Assembly (NCBI GenBank): GCA_913778765.1
Contig: CAJYXO010000257.1
Coordinates: 1-38,273, forward strand
DNA: 38,273 nt
Direction: 5' to 3'
Source of the DNA: an uncultured Massilia sp.
Lineage (GTDB): Bacteria; Pseudomonadota; Gammaproteobacteria; Burkholderiales; Burkholderiaceae_D
In this document: positions 31,889-38,273 of the stretch, in pieces
How positions within the stretch are numbered: the stretch's first letter is position 1
Layout: every line of letters starts with the position of its first letter
The notes under the pieces: model-generated
What the model was told of the DNA's origin: nothing
What the model saw: only the letters and a program-made list of their open reading frames with translations
The model's database searches: none
Position numbers and translations under genes: made by a program

Positions 31889-32011
31889 TTGCCCATGGGA
31901 TACACTAGCGTCGGCCTGCCTGTCGATTGACGCAGCTCAGGCGTGCGCGCCTCGCAGCGCGGGCCGCCGTGCTACTGTCTCGACCGGTGAAAACGGTAGA
32001 CAAGGACCGAC

Positions 32012-33385
32012 GTGGGACTCTTTTCTTTCCTCAAGAAGAAGAACGATGCGCCCGAGGCGCGGGCCGGCGCACGCCCACGCGCCGCCTTGCGCCCCACGAT
32101 GCCGGACCCCGCCAGCGCGTTCGCGCCGACCACCCGCATGCCGCTCGACACCGAGGCGGAACGCGAGCGCCAGCGCGAGATCGCGCGCGCCACCGCCGCC
32201 AAGATCGACGAGATCGAGCTGCAAATGACCTCCGACATCTTCGACGACGAGGGCTGGGCCGGCAACCGGCGCGCGCCGGCCGCCGCGTCCAGCGTCGCTG
32301 CGGGCGCCGCCGGCGCCCCGCTGCTCGACCTGAACACGGCCGACCTGCTGGTCGAGGAAGGCATGCCCGACGCCGCCGCGGCGCCGTCCAGCGCGCCGGC
32401 GGTCGAGGAAGCCGCCATCCTCTACGCCAACGGCCAGCTTGACGCGGCCGAGGCGGCGCTGCGCGCCTGTCTGGACAGCGAGTGCCGCAGCGAGCGCCAG
32501 CCCTGGTGGATGCTGTTCGACCTGTACCAGGCCGCCGGCAACGAAGCGGCCTTCGAGAGCATTGCGATCGACTACGCCAGCCACTTCGAAACCTCGCCGC
32601 CGGCCTATGCCCCGCTCGCCGCGCAGTCGGCCCATCGCCCCTTCTCCGGCGTGACTCCGACCGCCACCCTGTCCGGCCGGCTCGACGCCAGCGCAAGCAC
32701 CCAGTTGGCGCGTGTGCTGGCCGCCAACCTGCCGATCGTGCGACTGGAATTCAGCACCATCGCCTCCGCCGCGCCGGACGGCTGCGCGGCCTTGCTGGCA
32801 GCGCTGCAGACCCTGCGCCGCGGCGGGCGCGAACTGGTGGTGGCCGGCGCCGACCACCTGGTGGCGGTGCTGCGCCCGATGCTGGCGATCGGCGACCGCA
32901 ACGCCGGCGAGGCGCCCTGGCTGCTGCTGCTCGAACTGCTGCTCCTGATGAACCGCGAGAAGGATTTCGAAGAGACCGCGATGGACTATTGCGTCACCTT
33001 CGAGGTTTCGCCGCCTTCGTTCGAGGCGCCGGCGCGGGCCGCCCTCAGCGTCGGCGCCAGCGCGGGCCTGGATGCCGCCGCCGGCGACCGCTTCCTGCTG
33101 CCGGGGGTGATCGAGGGCGACAGCACGGCGCTGTTGAACGCGATCGACGCCTATGCGGGCCAGCACGCCGCCCTGGTGCTGGACTGCTCGCGCCTGGCGC
33201 GCATCGACTATGCGGCGGCGATGGCGCTGGGCGGCAAATTGCGCCAGCTGGCCAATGCCGATGGCGCCGACCTCGAAGAAGACAAGCGCAGCATCGAACT
33301 GCGCGACCTGAACCACCTCGCCGCCGCCCTCCTGCGACTGCTGGGCGCCGGCGAGCACGCCCGTCTGTACGCACACAAGTATTAA
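32012..33385 (+). CDS. STAS-domain protein of unknown function
   Basis: 457 residues starting at GTG 32012 (MGLFSFLKKK), with AAGGA just upstream. No signal peptide or membrane segment. The first 125 residues are Ala/Pro-rich and charged, probably flexible. A short helical repeat unit around 130-190 (AILYANGQLDAAEAALRACL) recurs in weaker form at 300-345 (LLLLELLLLMNREKDFEETAMDYCVTFEVSPPSFEAP split in two). Each such unit is followed by a STAS/anti-sigma-antagonist-like segment: about 205-295 (IVRLEFSTIASAAPDGCAALL) and about 365-450 (ALVLDCSRLARIDYAAAMALGGKL). STAS domains usually mediate protein contacts; no phosphorylatable Ser is obvious. The gene lies between dksA and hslVU. A family B repeat follows the stop. 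Confidence 0.75.
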   Translation: MGLFSFLKKKNDAPEARAGARPRAALRPTMPDPASAFAPTTRMPLDTEAERERQREIARATAAKIDEIELQMTSDIFDDEGWAGNRRAPAAASSVAAGAAGAPLLDLNTADLLVEEGMPDAAAAPSSAPAVEEAAILYANGQLDAAEAALRACLDSECRSERQPWWMLFDLYQAAGNEAAFESIAIDYASHFETSPPAYAPLAAQSAHRPFSGVTPTATLSGRLDASASTQLARVLAANLPIVRLEFSTIASAAPDGCAALLAALQTLRRGGRELVVAGADHLVAVLRPMLAIGDRNAGEAPWLLLLELLLLMNREKDFEETAMDYCVTFEVSPPSFEAPARAALSVGASAGLDAAAGDRFLLPGVIEGDSTALLNAIDAYAGQHAALVLDCSRLARIDYAAAMALGGKLRQLANADGADLEEDKRSIELRDLNHLAAALLRLLGAGEHARLYAHKY

Positions 33386-33395
33386 TCGCCGGAAG

Positions 33396-33454
33396 CCTCG
33401 AAAACCGTAGCGCGCATCGCAGGCCAAAGATCCGGCGCGCAGCAGGTTTGCGAG
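33396..33454. repeat. Family B palindromic element, internally deleted copy
   Basis: The outer parts of the 17941-18051 element recur here: CCTCGAAAACCGTAGCG at the left (33396-33412) and CATCGCAGGCCAAAGATCC, GCGCGCAGCAGGTTTGCGAG at the right (to 33454). About 50 bp of the centre, including the GCCGTAC/GTACGGC hairpin and the left TTTGGCC arm, are missing. It starts ten bases after the STAS-protein stop codon, upstream of the hslV promoter. Confidence 0.8.
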
Positions 33455-33469
33455 ACTCTGCTGTTTGTT

Positions 33470-33497
33470 CTTGCAATATCGTGAATGGTCCCCAAGT
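33470..33497 (+). promoter_or_regulatory. Sigma-32 (heat-shock) type promoter of hslVU
   Basis: CTTGCAA (33470-33476), a 13-bp spacer, then CCCCAAGT (33490-33497). This is close to the RpoH consensus CTTGAAA-N(13-14)-CCCCATNT. It lies 30 bp ahead of the hslV ATG (33527), and hslVU is a classic heat-shock operon, so the assignment is well supported by context. Confidence 0.68.
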
Positions 33498-33526
33498 TCG
33501 GTGAGCAATCAAACCACGAGGCAACT

Positions 33527-34060
33527 ATGGAACAATTTCACGGCACAACCATTGTGAGCGTGCGGCGCGGCGAACAGGTCGCGCTCGGCGGCGACGGCCA
33601 GGTCACCCTGGGCAATGTCGTCATGAAGGGCTCGGCACGCAAGGTGCGCAAGCTGTACCAGGGCAAGGTGTTGTGCGGCTTTGCCGGCGGCACCGCGGAC
33701 GCCTTCACCCTGCTCGACCGCTTCGAGGCCAAACTGGAAAAACACCAGGGCAACCTGCTGCGCGCCTCGGTCGAGCTGGCCAAGGACTGGCGCACCGACC
33801 GCATCCTGCGCCGCCTGGAAGCGATGCTGCTGGTGGCGGACCGCGAAAAGACCCTGATCATCACCGGCAACGGCGACGTGCTCGAACCCGAGGACGGCAT
33901 CGGCGCGATCGGCTCGGGCGGCGTGTACGCGCAGTCGGCCGCCAAGGCCCTGCAGGAAAACACCGATATGCCGCCGGCGGAAGTCGTCAAGAAGGCGCTC
34001 ACCATCGCCGGCGAGCTGTGCATCTATACGAACATGTCCCACATCGTCGAGACGCTGTAA
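33527..34060 (+). CDS. hslV: ATP-dependent protease peptidase subunit HslV
   Basis: 177 residues. It is the threonine-protease ring of the HslUV (ClpYQ) complex, which degrades misfolded and short-lived proteins in the cytosol. After a short propeptide MEQFHG comes the catalytic N-terminal threonine ([10 protein letters not shown]7 before processing), then [10 protein letters not shown] and the [17 protein letters not shown] segment. ATG 33527 follows a GAGG site; an upstream in-frame start at 33485 overlaps the promoter and is rejected. Its stop overlaps the hslU start as TAATG. Confidence 0.97.
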   Translation: MEQFHGTTIVSVRRGEQVALGGDGQVTLGNVVMKGSARKVRKLYQGKVLCGFAGGTADAFTLLDRFEAKLEKHQGNLLRASVELAKDWRTDRILRRLEAMLLVADREKTLIITGNGDVLEPEDGIGAIGSGGVYAQSAAKALQENTDMPPAEVVKKALTIAGELCIYTNMSHIVETL

Positions 34061-35418
34061 TGAACAATCACTTGAACACGAACATGAGCATGACCCCTTC
34101 CGAGATCGTTTCGGAACTCGACAAGCACGTGGTCGGCCAGGGCAAGGCCAAGCGCGCGGTGGCGATCGCCCTGCGTAACCGCTGGCGCCGCCAGCAGGTG
34201 GGAGAGCCCCTGCGCCACGAGATCACGCCGAAGAACATCCTCATGATCGGCCCGACCGGCGTCGGTAAAACCGAGATCGCACGCCGCCTGGCCAGGCTGG
34301 CCGATGCGCCCTTCATCAAGGTCGAGGCGACCAAGTTCACCGAGGTCGGCTACGTCGGCCGCGACGTCGACACCATCATCCGCGACCTGATCGACATCGG
34401 CGTCAAGCAGACCCGCGCCAGCGAGATGCAGAAGAACCGCCAGCGCGCCGAGGACGCCGCCGAGGACCGCGTGATCGACATCCTGGTGCCGCCGGCGCGC
34501 GATTTCGGCTTCAACGTCGCCAGCACCGATGCCAAGGACGGCGACACCACCCGCCAGACCTTCCGCAAGCGCCTGCGCGAAGGCGCGCTCGACGACAAGG
34601 AAGTCGAGATCGAGGTGGCCGAGGCAGCGCCCCAGGTCGACATCATGGCGCCGCCGGGCATGGAAGAAATGACGGAGCAGATCAAGTCGATGTTCGCCGG
34701 CGTCGGCGCGGCCCGCAAGAAGCCGCGCAAGATGAAGATCAAGGATGCGATGAAGATCCTGATCGACGAGGAAGCGGCGAAACTCGTCAACGAAGACGAA
34801 ATGAAGCAGAAGGCGATCCAGAACGTCGAGCAGAACGGCATCGTGTTCCTGGACGAGGTCGACAAGATCGCCTCGCGTTCCGAACACGGCGGCGCCGAGG
34901 TTTCGCGCGCCGGCGTGCAGCGCGACCTGCTGCCGCTGGTCGAGGGCACCACCGTGAACACGAAATACGGCATGATCAAGACCGACCACATCCTGTTCAT
35001 CGCCTCGGGCGCGTTTCACCTGTCGAAGCCGTCGGACCTGATCCCGGAACTGCAGGGCCGCTTCCCGATCCGCGTCGAACTGGAAGCGCTGTCGGTGGAA
35101 GATTTTAAGAGCATCCTGACCTCGACCGACGCCAGCCTGACCAAGCAGTACGAGGCCTTGCTGGAAACCGAGGGCGTGAAGCTGGAATTCGCGCCGGAAG
35201 GCATTCATCGCCTGGCCGAGATCGCATACTCTGTCAACGAGCGCACCGAGAACATCGGCGCGCGCCGCCTGTACACGGTGATGGAAAAGCTGCTCGAAGA
35301 GATCTCGTACTCGGCCACCGACAAGTCGGGCCAGACCCTGGTCATCGATGCGGCCTACGTCAACGAGCGGCTGGATGCGCTGGCGGTCAACGAAGACCTG
35401 TCGCGCTATGTCCTGTAA
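34060..35418 (+). CDS. hslU: ATP-dependent protease ATPase subunit HslU
   Basis: 452 residues. It is the AAA+ unfoldase that feeds substrates to HslV. Walker A GPTGVGKT (64-71), Walker B VFLDEVDK (about 263-270), the inter-strand I-domain (about 110-240, with [20 protein letters not shown]), the pore motif GYVGRDV (about 95-101), the sensor GRFPIRVEL and the C-terminal NEDLSRYVL tail that inserts into HslV are all present. The start at 34060 overlaps the hslV stop (TAATG). An internal ATG at 34084 (MSMTPSEIV) matches the E. coli N-terminus better and may be the true start. Confidence 0.96.
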   Translation: MNNHLNTNMSMTPSEIVSELDKHVVGQGKAKRAVAIALRNRWRRQQVGEPLRHEITPKNILMIGPTGVGKTEIARRLARLADAPFIKVEATKFTEVGYVGRDVDTIIRDLIDIGVKQTRASEMQKNRQRAEDAAEDRVIDILVPPARDFGFNVASTDAKDGDTTRQTFRKRLREGALDDKEVEIEVAEAAPQVDIMAPPGMEEMTEQIKSMFAGVGAARKKPRKMKIKDAMKILIDEEAAKLVNEDEMKQKAIQNVEQNGIVFLDEVDKIASRSEHGGAEVSRAGVQRDLLPLVEGTTVNTKYGMIKTDHILFIASGAFHLSKPSDLIPELQGRFPIRVELEALSVEDFKSILTSTDASLTKQYEALLETEGVKLEFAPEGIHRLAEIAYSVNERTENIGARRLYTVMEKLLEEISYSATDKSGQTLVIDAAYVNERLDALAVNEDLSRYVL

Positions 35419-35438
35419 CTGAGCAAAAGGAGGCGAAG

Positions 35439-35636
35439 ATGGCGAACAAGGCATTGGCAACCCGGCAGAAGATGATGCTGCGCGTCGAACCGGCGCCGCC
35501 GCTCAAGCCGCGCAATCCCTTCGCCGGCTTCGCCAAGGCGCGCGCCGCCGGCTCGCACACCAAGCCGGTCGCCAGCGAGCGGCAAGCCGCCAAGCGTGCG
35601 CTGAAGAAGGCCAAGCTGACGCCGGACGACGAGTAA
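35439..35636 (+). CDS. Small basic protein of unknown function
   Basis: 65 residues, rich in Lys, Arg, Ala and Pro (ends AAKRALKKAKLTPDDE). It has a strong ribosome site AAAGGAGG eight bases before ATG 35439, starts 20 bp after the hslU stop, and ends 18 bp before a textbook terminator. This supports a real gene at the end of the hslVU transcript. No membrane segment, signal or known domain. It could be a nucleic-acid- or ribosome-associated peptide, but that is only a guess from charge. Confidence 0.7.
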   Translation: MANKALATRQKMMLRVEPAPPLKPRNPFAGFAKARAAGSHTKPVASERQAAKRALKKAKLTPDDE

Positions 35637-35654
35637 GCGGCAGCACCTCCATCG

Positions 35655-35681
35655 ACGCCGGCCCATGCCGGCGTTTTTTTT
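35655..35681 (+). terminator. Intrinsic terminator of the hslVU transcript
   Basis: ACGCCGGC (35655-35662) pairs with GCCGGCGT (35667-35674) over CCAT, followed by eight T residues. It ends the hslV-hslU-small protein unit. Confidence 0.92.
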
Positions 35682-35694
35682 CACGCTTTTTTCA

Positions 35695-35723
35695 TTGAAC
35701 GCCGCCCTCTTCTTCGGTACATT
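35695..35723 (+). promoter_or_regulatory. Sigma-70 type promoter of the HTH regulator gene
   Basis: TTGAAC (35695-35700) and TACATT (35718-35723) are spaced by 17 bp. They lie just after the hslVU terminator and 34 bp before the regulator's ATG at 35757. Confidence 0.5.
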
Positions 35724-35756
35724 TCTTACTGTCGAGTCAACGAGGCACACGAACCC

Positions 35757-36488
35757 ATGAGCTCCCCGGACATGGTGCTGGACGTCCTGCGCGCCGAGCT
35801 GCGCGCCGCCGGCATTACCTACAAGATGCTGGCCGACCGCATCGCCATGAGCGAATCCAGCATCAAGCGCATGTTTGGCCAGAAGGACATGACCCTGTCG
35901 CGCCTGGCGCAGATCTGCCAGGCGGCCGGCGTCAACCTGGAAGACGTGCTGCGCCGCGCGGCCGACGCCCGCCCCCAGGCCGATACCCTCACCTTGCCCC
36001 AGGAAACCTCGCTGGTCGCGAATCCGCGCCTGCTGCTGATCGCGATCTGCTGCCTCGGGCACTGGAGCCTGGAACAGATCGTCGAAACCTACCGCCTGAC
36101 GGAACCGGAATGCATCGGCCTGCTGGCAGAACTGGACCGGCTCGGCCTGATCGAGCTCAAGCCGCTGAACCGCTACACCCTGCGCGTGTCGAACGCCTTC
36201 CGCTGGCTGCCGGACGGTCCGGTGCAGCGCTTCTTCCGCGAAAACGTGGTGGGGGATTATTTCGACGGCCGCTTCGACGGCCCGGGAGAAGCGCTGATGT
36301 GCCTGCCGGCGCGGCTGTCCCTGGCGAGTGCCGGAGAATTGACGGAGAAGATCTACCAGCTGGCCGCGGAACTGGCGCGGCTGCACCGCAACGACCGCCG
36401 TTTGCCGCCGGGTGACCGCGACGGTTTTACCCTGCTGGTCGGGTTCCGGTCCTGGGAATTTTCGGCGTTCACGGCATTGCGCCGCTGA
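35757..36488 (+). CDS. XRE-type helix-turn-helix regulator with extra C-terminal domain
   Basis: 243 residues. A Cro/C1-type helix-turn-helix occupies residues 1-66 (YKMLADRIAMSESSIKRMFGQKDMTLSRLAQICQAAGV in two halves, with the recognition helix near 28-36). The remaining 175 residues are a second domain: a winged-helix-like segment (about 90-140, LEQIVETYRLTEPECIGLLAELDRLGLIEL in two halves) and a part with no motif I know. It has its own promoter after a terminator and converges on the gspC-like gene with a 6-bp gap. Target genes are unknown. Not obviously phage-derived, because base composition matches its neighbours. Confidence 0.82.
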   Translation: MSSPDMVLDVLRAELRAAGITYKMLADRIAMSESSIKRMFGQKDMTLSRLAQICQAAGVNLEDVLRRAADARPQADTLTLPQETSLVANPRLLLIAICCLGHWSLEQIVETYRLTEPECIGLLAELDRLGLIELKPLNRYTLRVSNAFRWLPDGPVQRFFRENVVGDYFDGRFDGPGEALMCLPARLSLASAGELTEKIYQLAAELARLHRNDRRLPPGDRDGFTLLVGFRSWEFSAFTALRR

Positions 36489-36494
36489 GAAAGC

Positions 36495-37238
36495 TTACTG
36501 GGTGCTTGGCGCCTGGCCGCTGACCGGGCTGCCGACTGCGCGCGTTGCCGGCGGCATTTGCACCGGCGGCGGCGCCGGGTTGTTGGCGGAAGGATTGTTC
36601 GGGTTGTTCTGGTTGTTGGGATTGACGTTGCTCGGCACGGCGATGTTCGGCGTGGCCGGCGGCGGCGCGTCATGCTGGCCGACGTCGCCCGGCGAGGCGA
36701 ATTCCTGAGGCTGCTGCGGCTGCTGCGGCACCGCGCCCGGCGACATCGGCGGCTCCGGCACCGTGGCGCCCGGCGCCAGGTTGGCCGGCATCGCGGCCGC
36801 GGCCGGGTTGTTCTGCATGGCGCCGCCCATCGGCGCGGCCGGCTTGGTGTCCGCCGCCAGATCGAGCCGTTTCATGACGCCGCCGTCGGACAGCATCACG
36901 TAGCGCGGATGCACTTCGGCCAGGGTAATGCCCGGCACCAGTTCCTTGCCTACCCGCAGCGCCTTCGGCGGCGAACCCTCGGCCACGATGATCGCCACGC
37001 TCTCGCCGCCGGCGGCGACGATGCCGGTCAGCTGGTAATTGGTGGCGCTGGCCGTGGAGATCTGACCGCCGAACAGAGTCGCGGCGGCATCGATCGACGG
37101 GTCGGGCATGCTGGTATGCGGCACCGCGGCGAGCGGACGCTGCGGCGGCTGGTAGAGCTGCAGGATCCAGTACGCGAGCGAGGCCGCCAGCAGGATCACG
37201 CCGAGCAAACTCATTAATATGGGCAAACGCTTGTTCAT
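36495..37238 (-). CDS. Type II secretion system GspC-like protein
   Basis: 247 residues. One N-terminal membrane helix (about 6-28) is followed by a periplasmic homology-region domain (about 48-128) with LFGG, NYQLTGIVAAGGESVAIIV and a VMLSDGGVMKRLDL strand, as in GspC, which links the inner-membrane platform to the outer-membrane secretin GspD. The rest (about 130-247) is a long Pro/Ala/Asn/Gln-rich tail (with NPNNQNNPNNPSANNP) in place of a PDZ domain. AAGGA precedes ATG 37238, nine bases after the gspF stop, so it is co-transcribed with gspF. The assignment to GspC is by position and helix-plus-HR layout; it could be filed only as a 'type II secretion system protein N'. Confidence 0.75.
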   Translation of the reverse strand: MNKRLPILMSLLGVILLAASLAYWILQLYQPPQRPLAAVPHTSMPDPSIDAAATLFGGQISTASATNYQLTGIVAAGGESVAIIVAEGSPPKALRVGKELVPGITLAEVHPRYVMLSDGGVMKRLDLAADTKPAAPMGGAMQNNPAAAAMPANLAPGATVPEPPMSPGAVPQQPQQPQEFASPGDVGQHDAPPPATPNIAVPSNVNPNNQNNPNNPSANNPAPPPVQMPPATRAVGSPVSGQAPSTQ

Positions 37239-37247
37239 CAGTGTCCT

Positions 37248-38273
37248 TCAGCGCACCAACTGGTTGATTTCAATGATCGGCATCAGCACCGCCAGCACGA
37301 TCAGCAGCACGACCAGGCCCATGGCCAGGATCAGCACCGGCTCGAGCAGGCCGGCGATGGTTAGCGCACGGCGCTCCAGGTCGGCCTGCTGGGCATCGGC
37401 GGCGCGCTCCAGCATGGCCGGCAGTTCGCCGGTGATCTCGCCGGCGCGGATCATGTGCACCAGCATCGGCGGAAAATATTTTTGCACCGACAGCGCCCGC
37501 GCCAGGCTCGCGCCCTCGCGCACGCTGGCGGTCGCATCCTCGACCAGCCCCTTCATGGCGACGTTCGACAGCGTATCGCGGCTGGTTTCCAGTGCGCGCA
37601 GGATCGGCACGCCGGAACCGGTGGTGATCGCCAGCGTGCTGGCGAAGCGCGCCGTGTTCAGGCTGCGTTCGAAGCGGCCGTAGACCGGCGCATCCAGCAG
37701 CCAGGCATGCCAGCGCAGTTTCAGCGCGTGATTGCGCAGCGCCCGCCGCCACATGATCCAGGCGCCGACGATCGCCAATCCGACATAGATGCCATAAGCG
37801 CGCGTAAAGTTCGACACGCCGAGCATCATGATGGTCAGGAAAGGCAGCTTCTGCTTGGTATTCGCGAACACCGAGACGATCTGCGGCACCACGTAGGTCA
37901 GCAGGAAGATCACGATGGCGAACGCGACCACGGTGACGATGGCCGGATAGGTGAACGCCAGGCGCACCCGCGACACCAGCGCGTTGCGGCGCTCGATGTA
38001 GTCGGCCAGGCGCGCCAGCACCCGCGCCAGCTGGCCGATCTGTTCGCCGGACGAGACCAGCGCCCGGTAGATGTCGGCGAAATCGCGCGGATGGCGCGAC
38101 AGCGCGCTGGAGAAGGACGAGCCGCCCATCACTTCGGAACGGATCGAGGCGATCAGGTCGCGCATGTAGGCGCGCTCGGCCTGTTCCAGCAGGGCCGTGA
38201 AGGCCTGCTCGAGCGGTAGTCCGGCTTCCAGCAGGCTGGCCAGCTGGCGCGTGAACAGGGCCAGCTCGACCTG
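37248..38273 (-). CDS. gspF: Type II secretion inner-membrane protein GspF (partial, 5' end outside window)
   Basis: The frame stays open to the window edge. 341 residues are visible of the usual roughly 405. The first visible residues ELALFTRQLASLLEAGLPLEQAF mark the start of the first T2SSF domain; the second (about 195-310 of the visible part) contains RFASTLAITTGSGVPILRALE and the membrane helices LLIVLAVLMPI near the end. Three membrane segments are visible. GspF is part of the platform that works with the GspE ATPase to assemble the pseudopilus and export folded proteins across the outer membrane. The ATG at 38165 is internal, not the start. gspE is expected just beyond the window. Confidence 0.93.
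   Translation of the reverse strand, partial: QVELALFTRQLASLLEAGLPLEQAFTALLEQAERAYMRDLIASIRSEVMGGSSFSSALSRHPRDFADIYRALVSSGEQIGQLARVLARLADYIERRNALVSRVRLAFTYPAIVTVVAFAIVIFLLTYVVPQIVSVFANTKQKLPFLTIMMLGVSNFTRAYGIYVGLAIVGAWIMWRRALRNHALKLRWHAWLLDAPVYGRFERSLNTARFASTLAITTGSGVPILRALETSRDTLSNVAMKGLVEDATASVREGASLARALSVQKYFPPMLVHMIRAGEITGELPAMLERAADAQQADLERRALTIAGLLEPVLILAMGLVVLLIVLAVLMPIIEINQLVR

Overview
The window looks like ordinary chromosome of a high-GC Gram-negative betaproteobacterium. The best guess is Oxalobacteraceae (Massilia/Telluria/Duganella group). This rests on dense GC-rich coding, two betaproteobacterial-type porins, an S-adenosylhomocysteine (SAH) riboswitch in front of ahcY, the ahcY/holin-like/metF and dksA/STAS/hslVU neighbourhoods, and dispersed palindromic intergenic repeats. 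Genus is inferred from gene content and order only. I see no prophage, transposase, CRISPR array, tRNA or rRNA.

Layout. 1-2245: end of a surface-polysaccharide region, with a family 2 glycosyltransferase (+) whose 3' end overlaps, tail to tail, an O-antigen-ligase-like membrane protein (-). 2315-5838: two exported hydrolases on the minus strand, an M14 zinc carboxypeptidase and an S41 lipoprotein protease. 6033-10274: a 1191-residue fused indolepyruvate/2-oxoacid ferredoxin oxidoreductase, divergent from an Lrp/AsnC regulator with a 15-bp palindrome between them. 10278-15921: a minus-strand run of GNAT acetyltransferase, CCA-adding enzyme with a degenerate HD motif, glutathione transferase, NDUFA9-like dehydrogenase and soluble lytic transglycosylase. 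15956-16594: 5-formyl-THF cyclo-ligase, on the plus strand.

16690-20887 is the activated-methyl-cycle block on the minus strand: metK, then riboswitch-ahcY, a small holin-like membrane protein and metF. Together these make S-adenosylmethionine, remove SAH and supply methyl-THF. 21070-23665: two tandem lipid A-type acyltransferases and dapF. A Sel1-repeat protein and two porins lie between dapF and the DUF484-xerC pair, genes that are close together in many proteobacteria. 30133-35636: a CobW GTPase with a His-rich metal-binding stretch, a DksA lacking three of the four zinc-finger cysteines, a STAS-domain protein, then hslVU behind a sigma-32-like promoter, and a small basic protein. 35757-36488: a helix-turn-helix regulator. 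36495-38273: type II secretion genes gspC-like and gspF (cut by the window end).

Non-coding structure carries much of the interest. One REP-like hairpin-pair family occurs at three loci (4149, 10974, 19612). A second, larger nested palindrome family occurs at two loci (17941 complete; 33396 with about 50 bp missing from the middle). There is also a 14-bp inverted repeat over the ligase start codon, a promoter placed so that the S41 lipoprotein mRNA would be leaderless, a GNRA-capped hairpin between the porins, and several clear intrinsic terminators. I found no convincing wholly new multi-gene system; the best leads are these repeats and regulatory arrangements.
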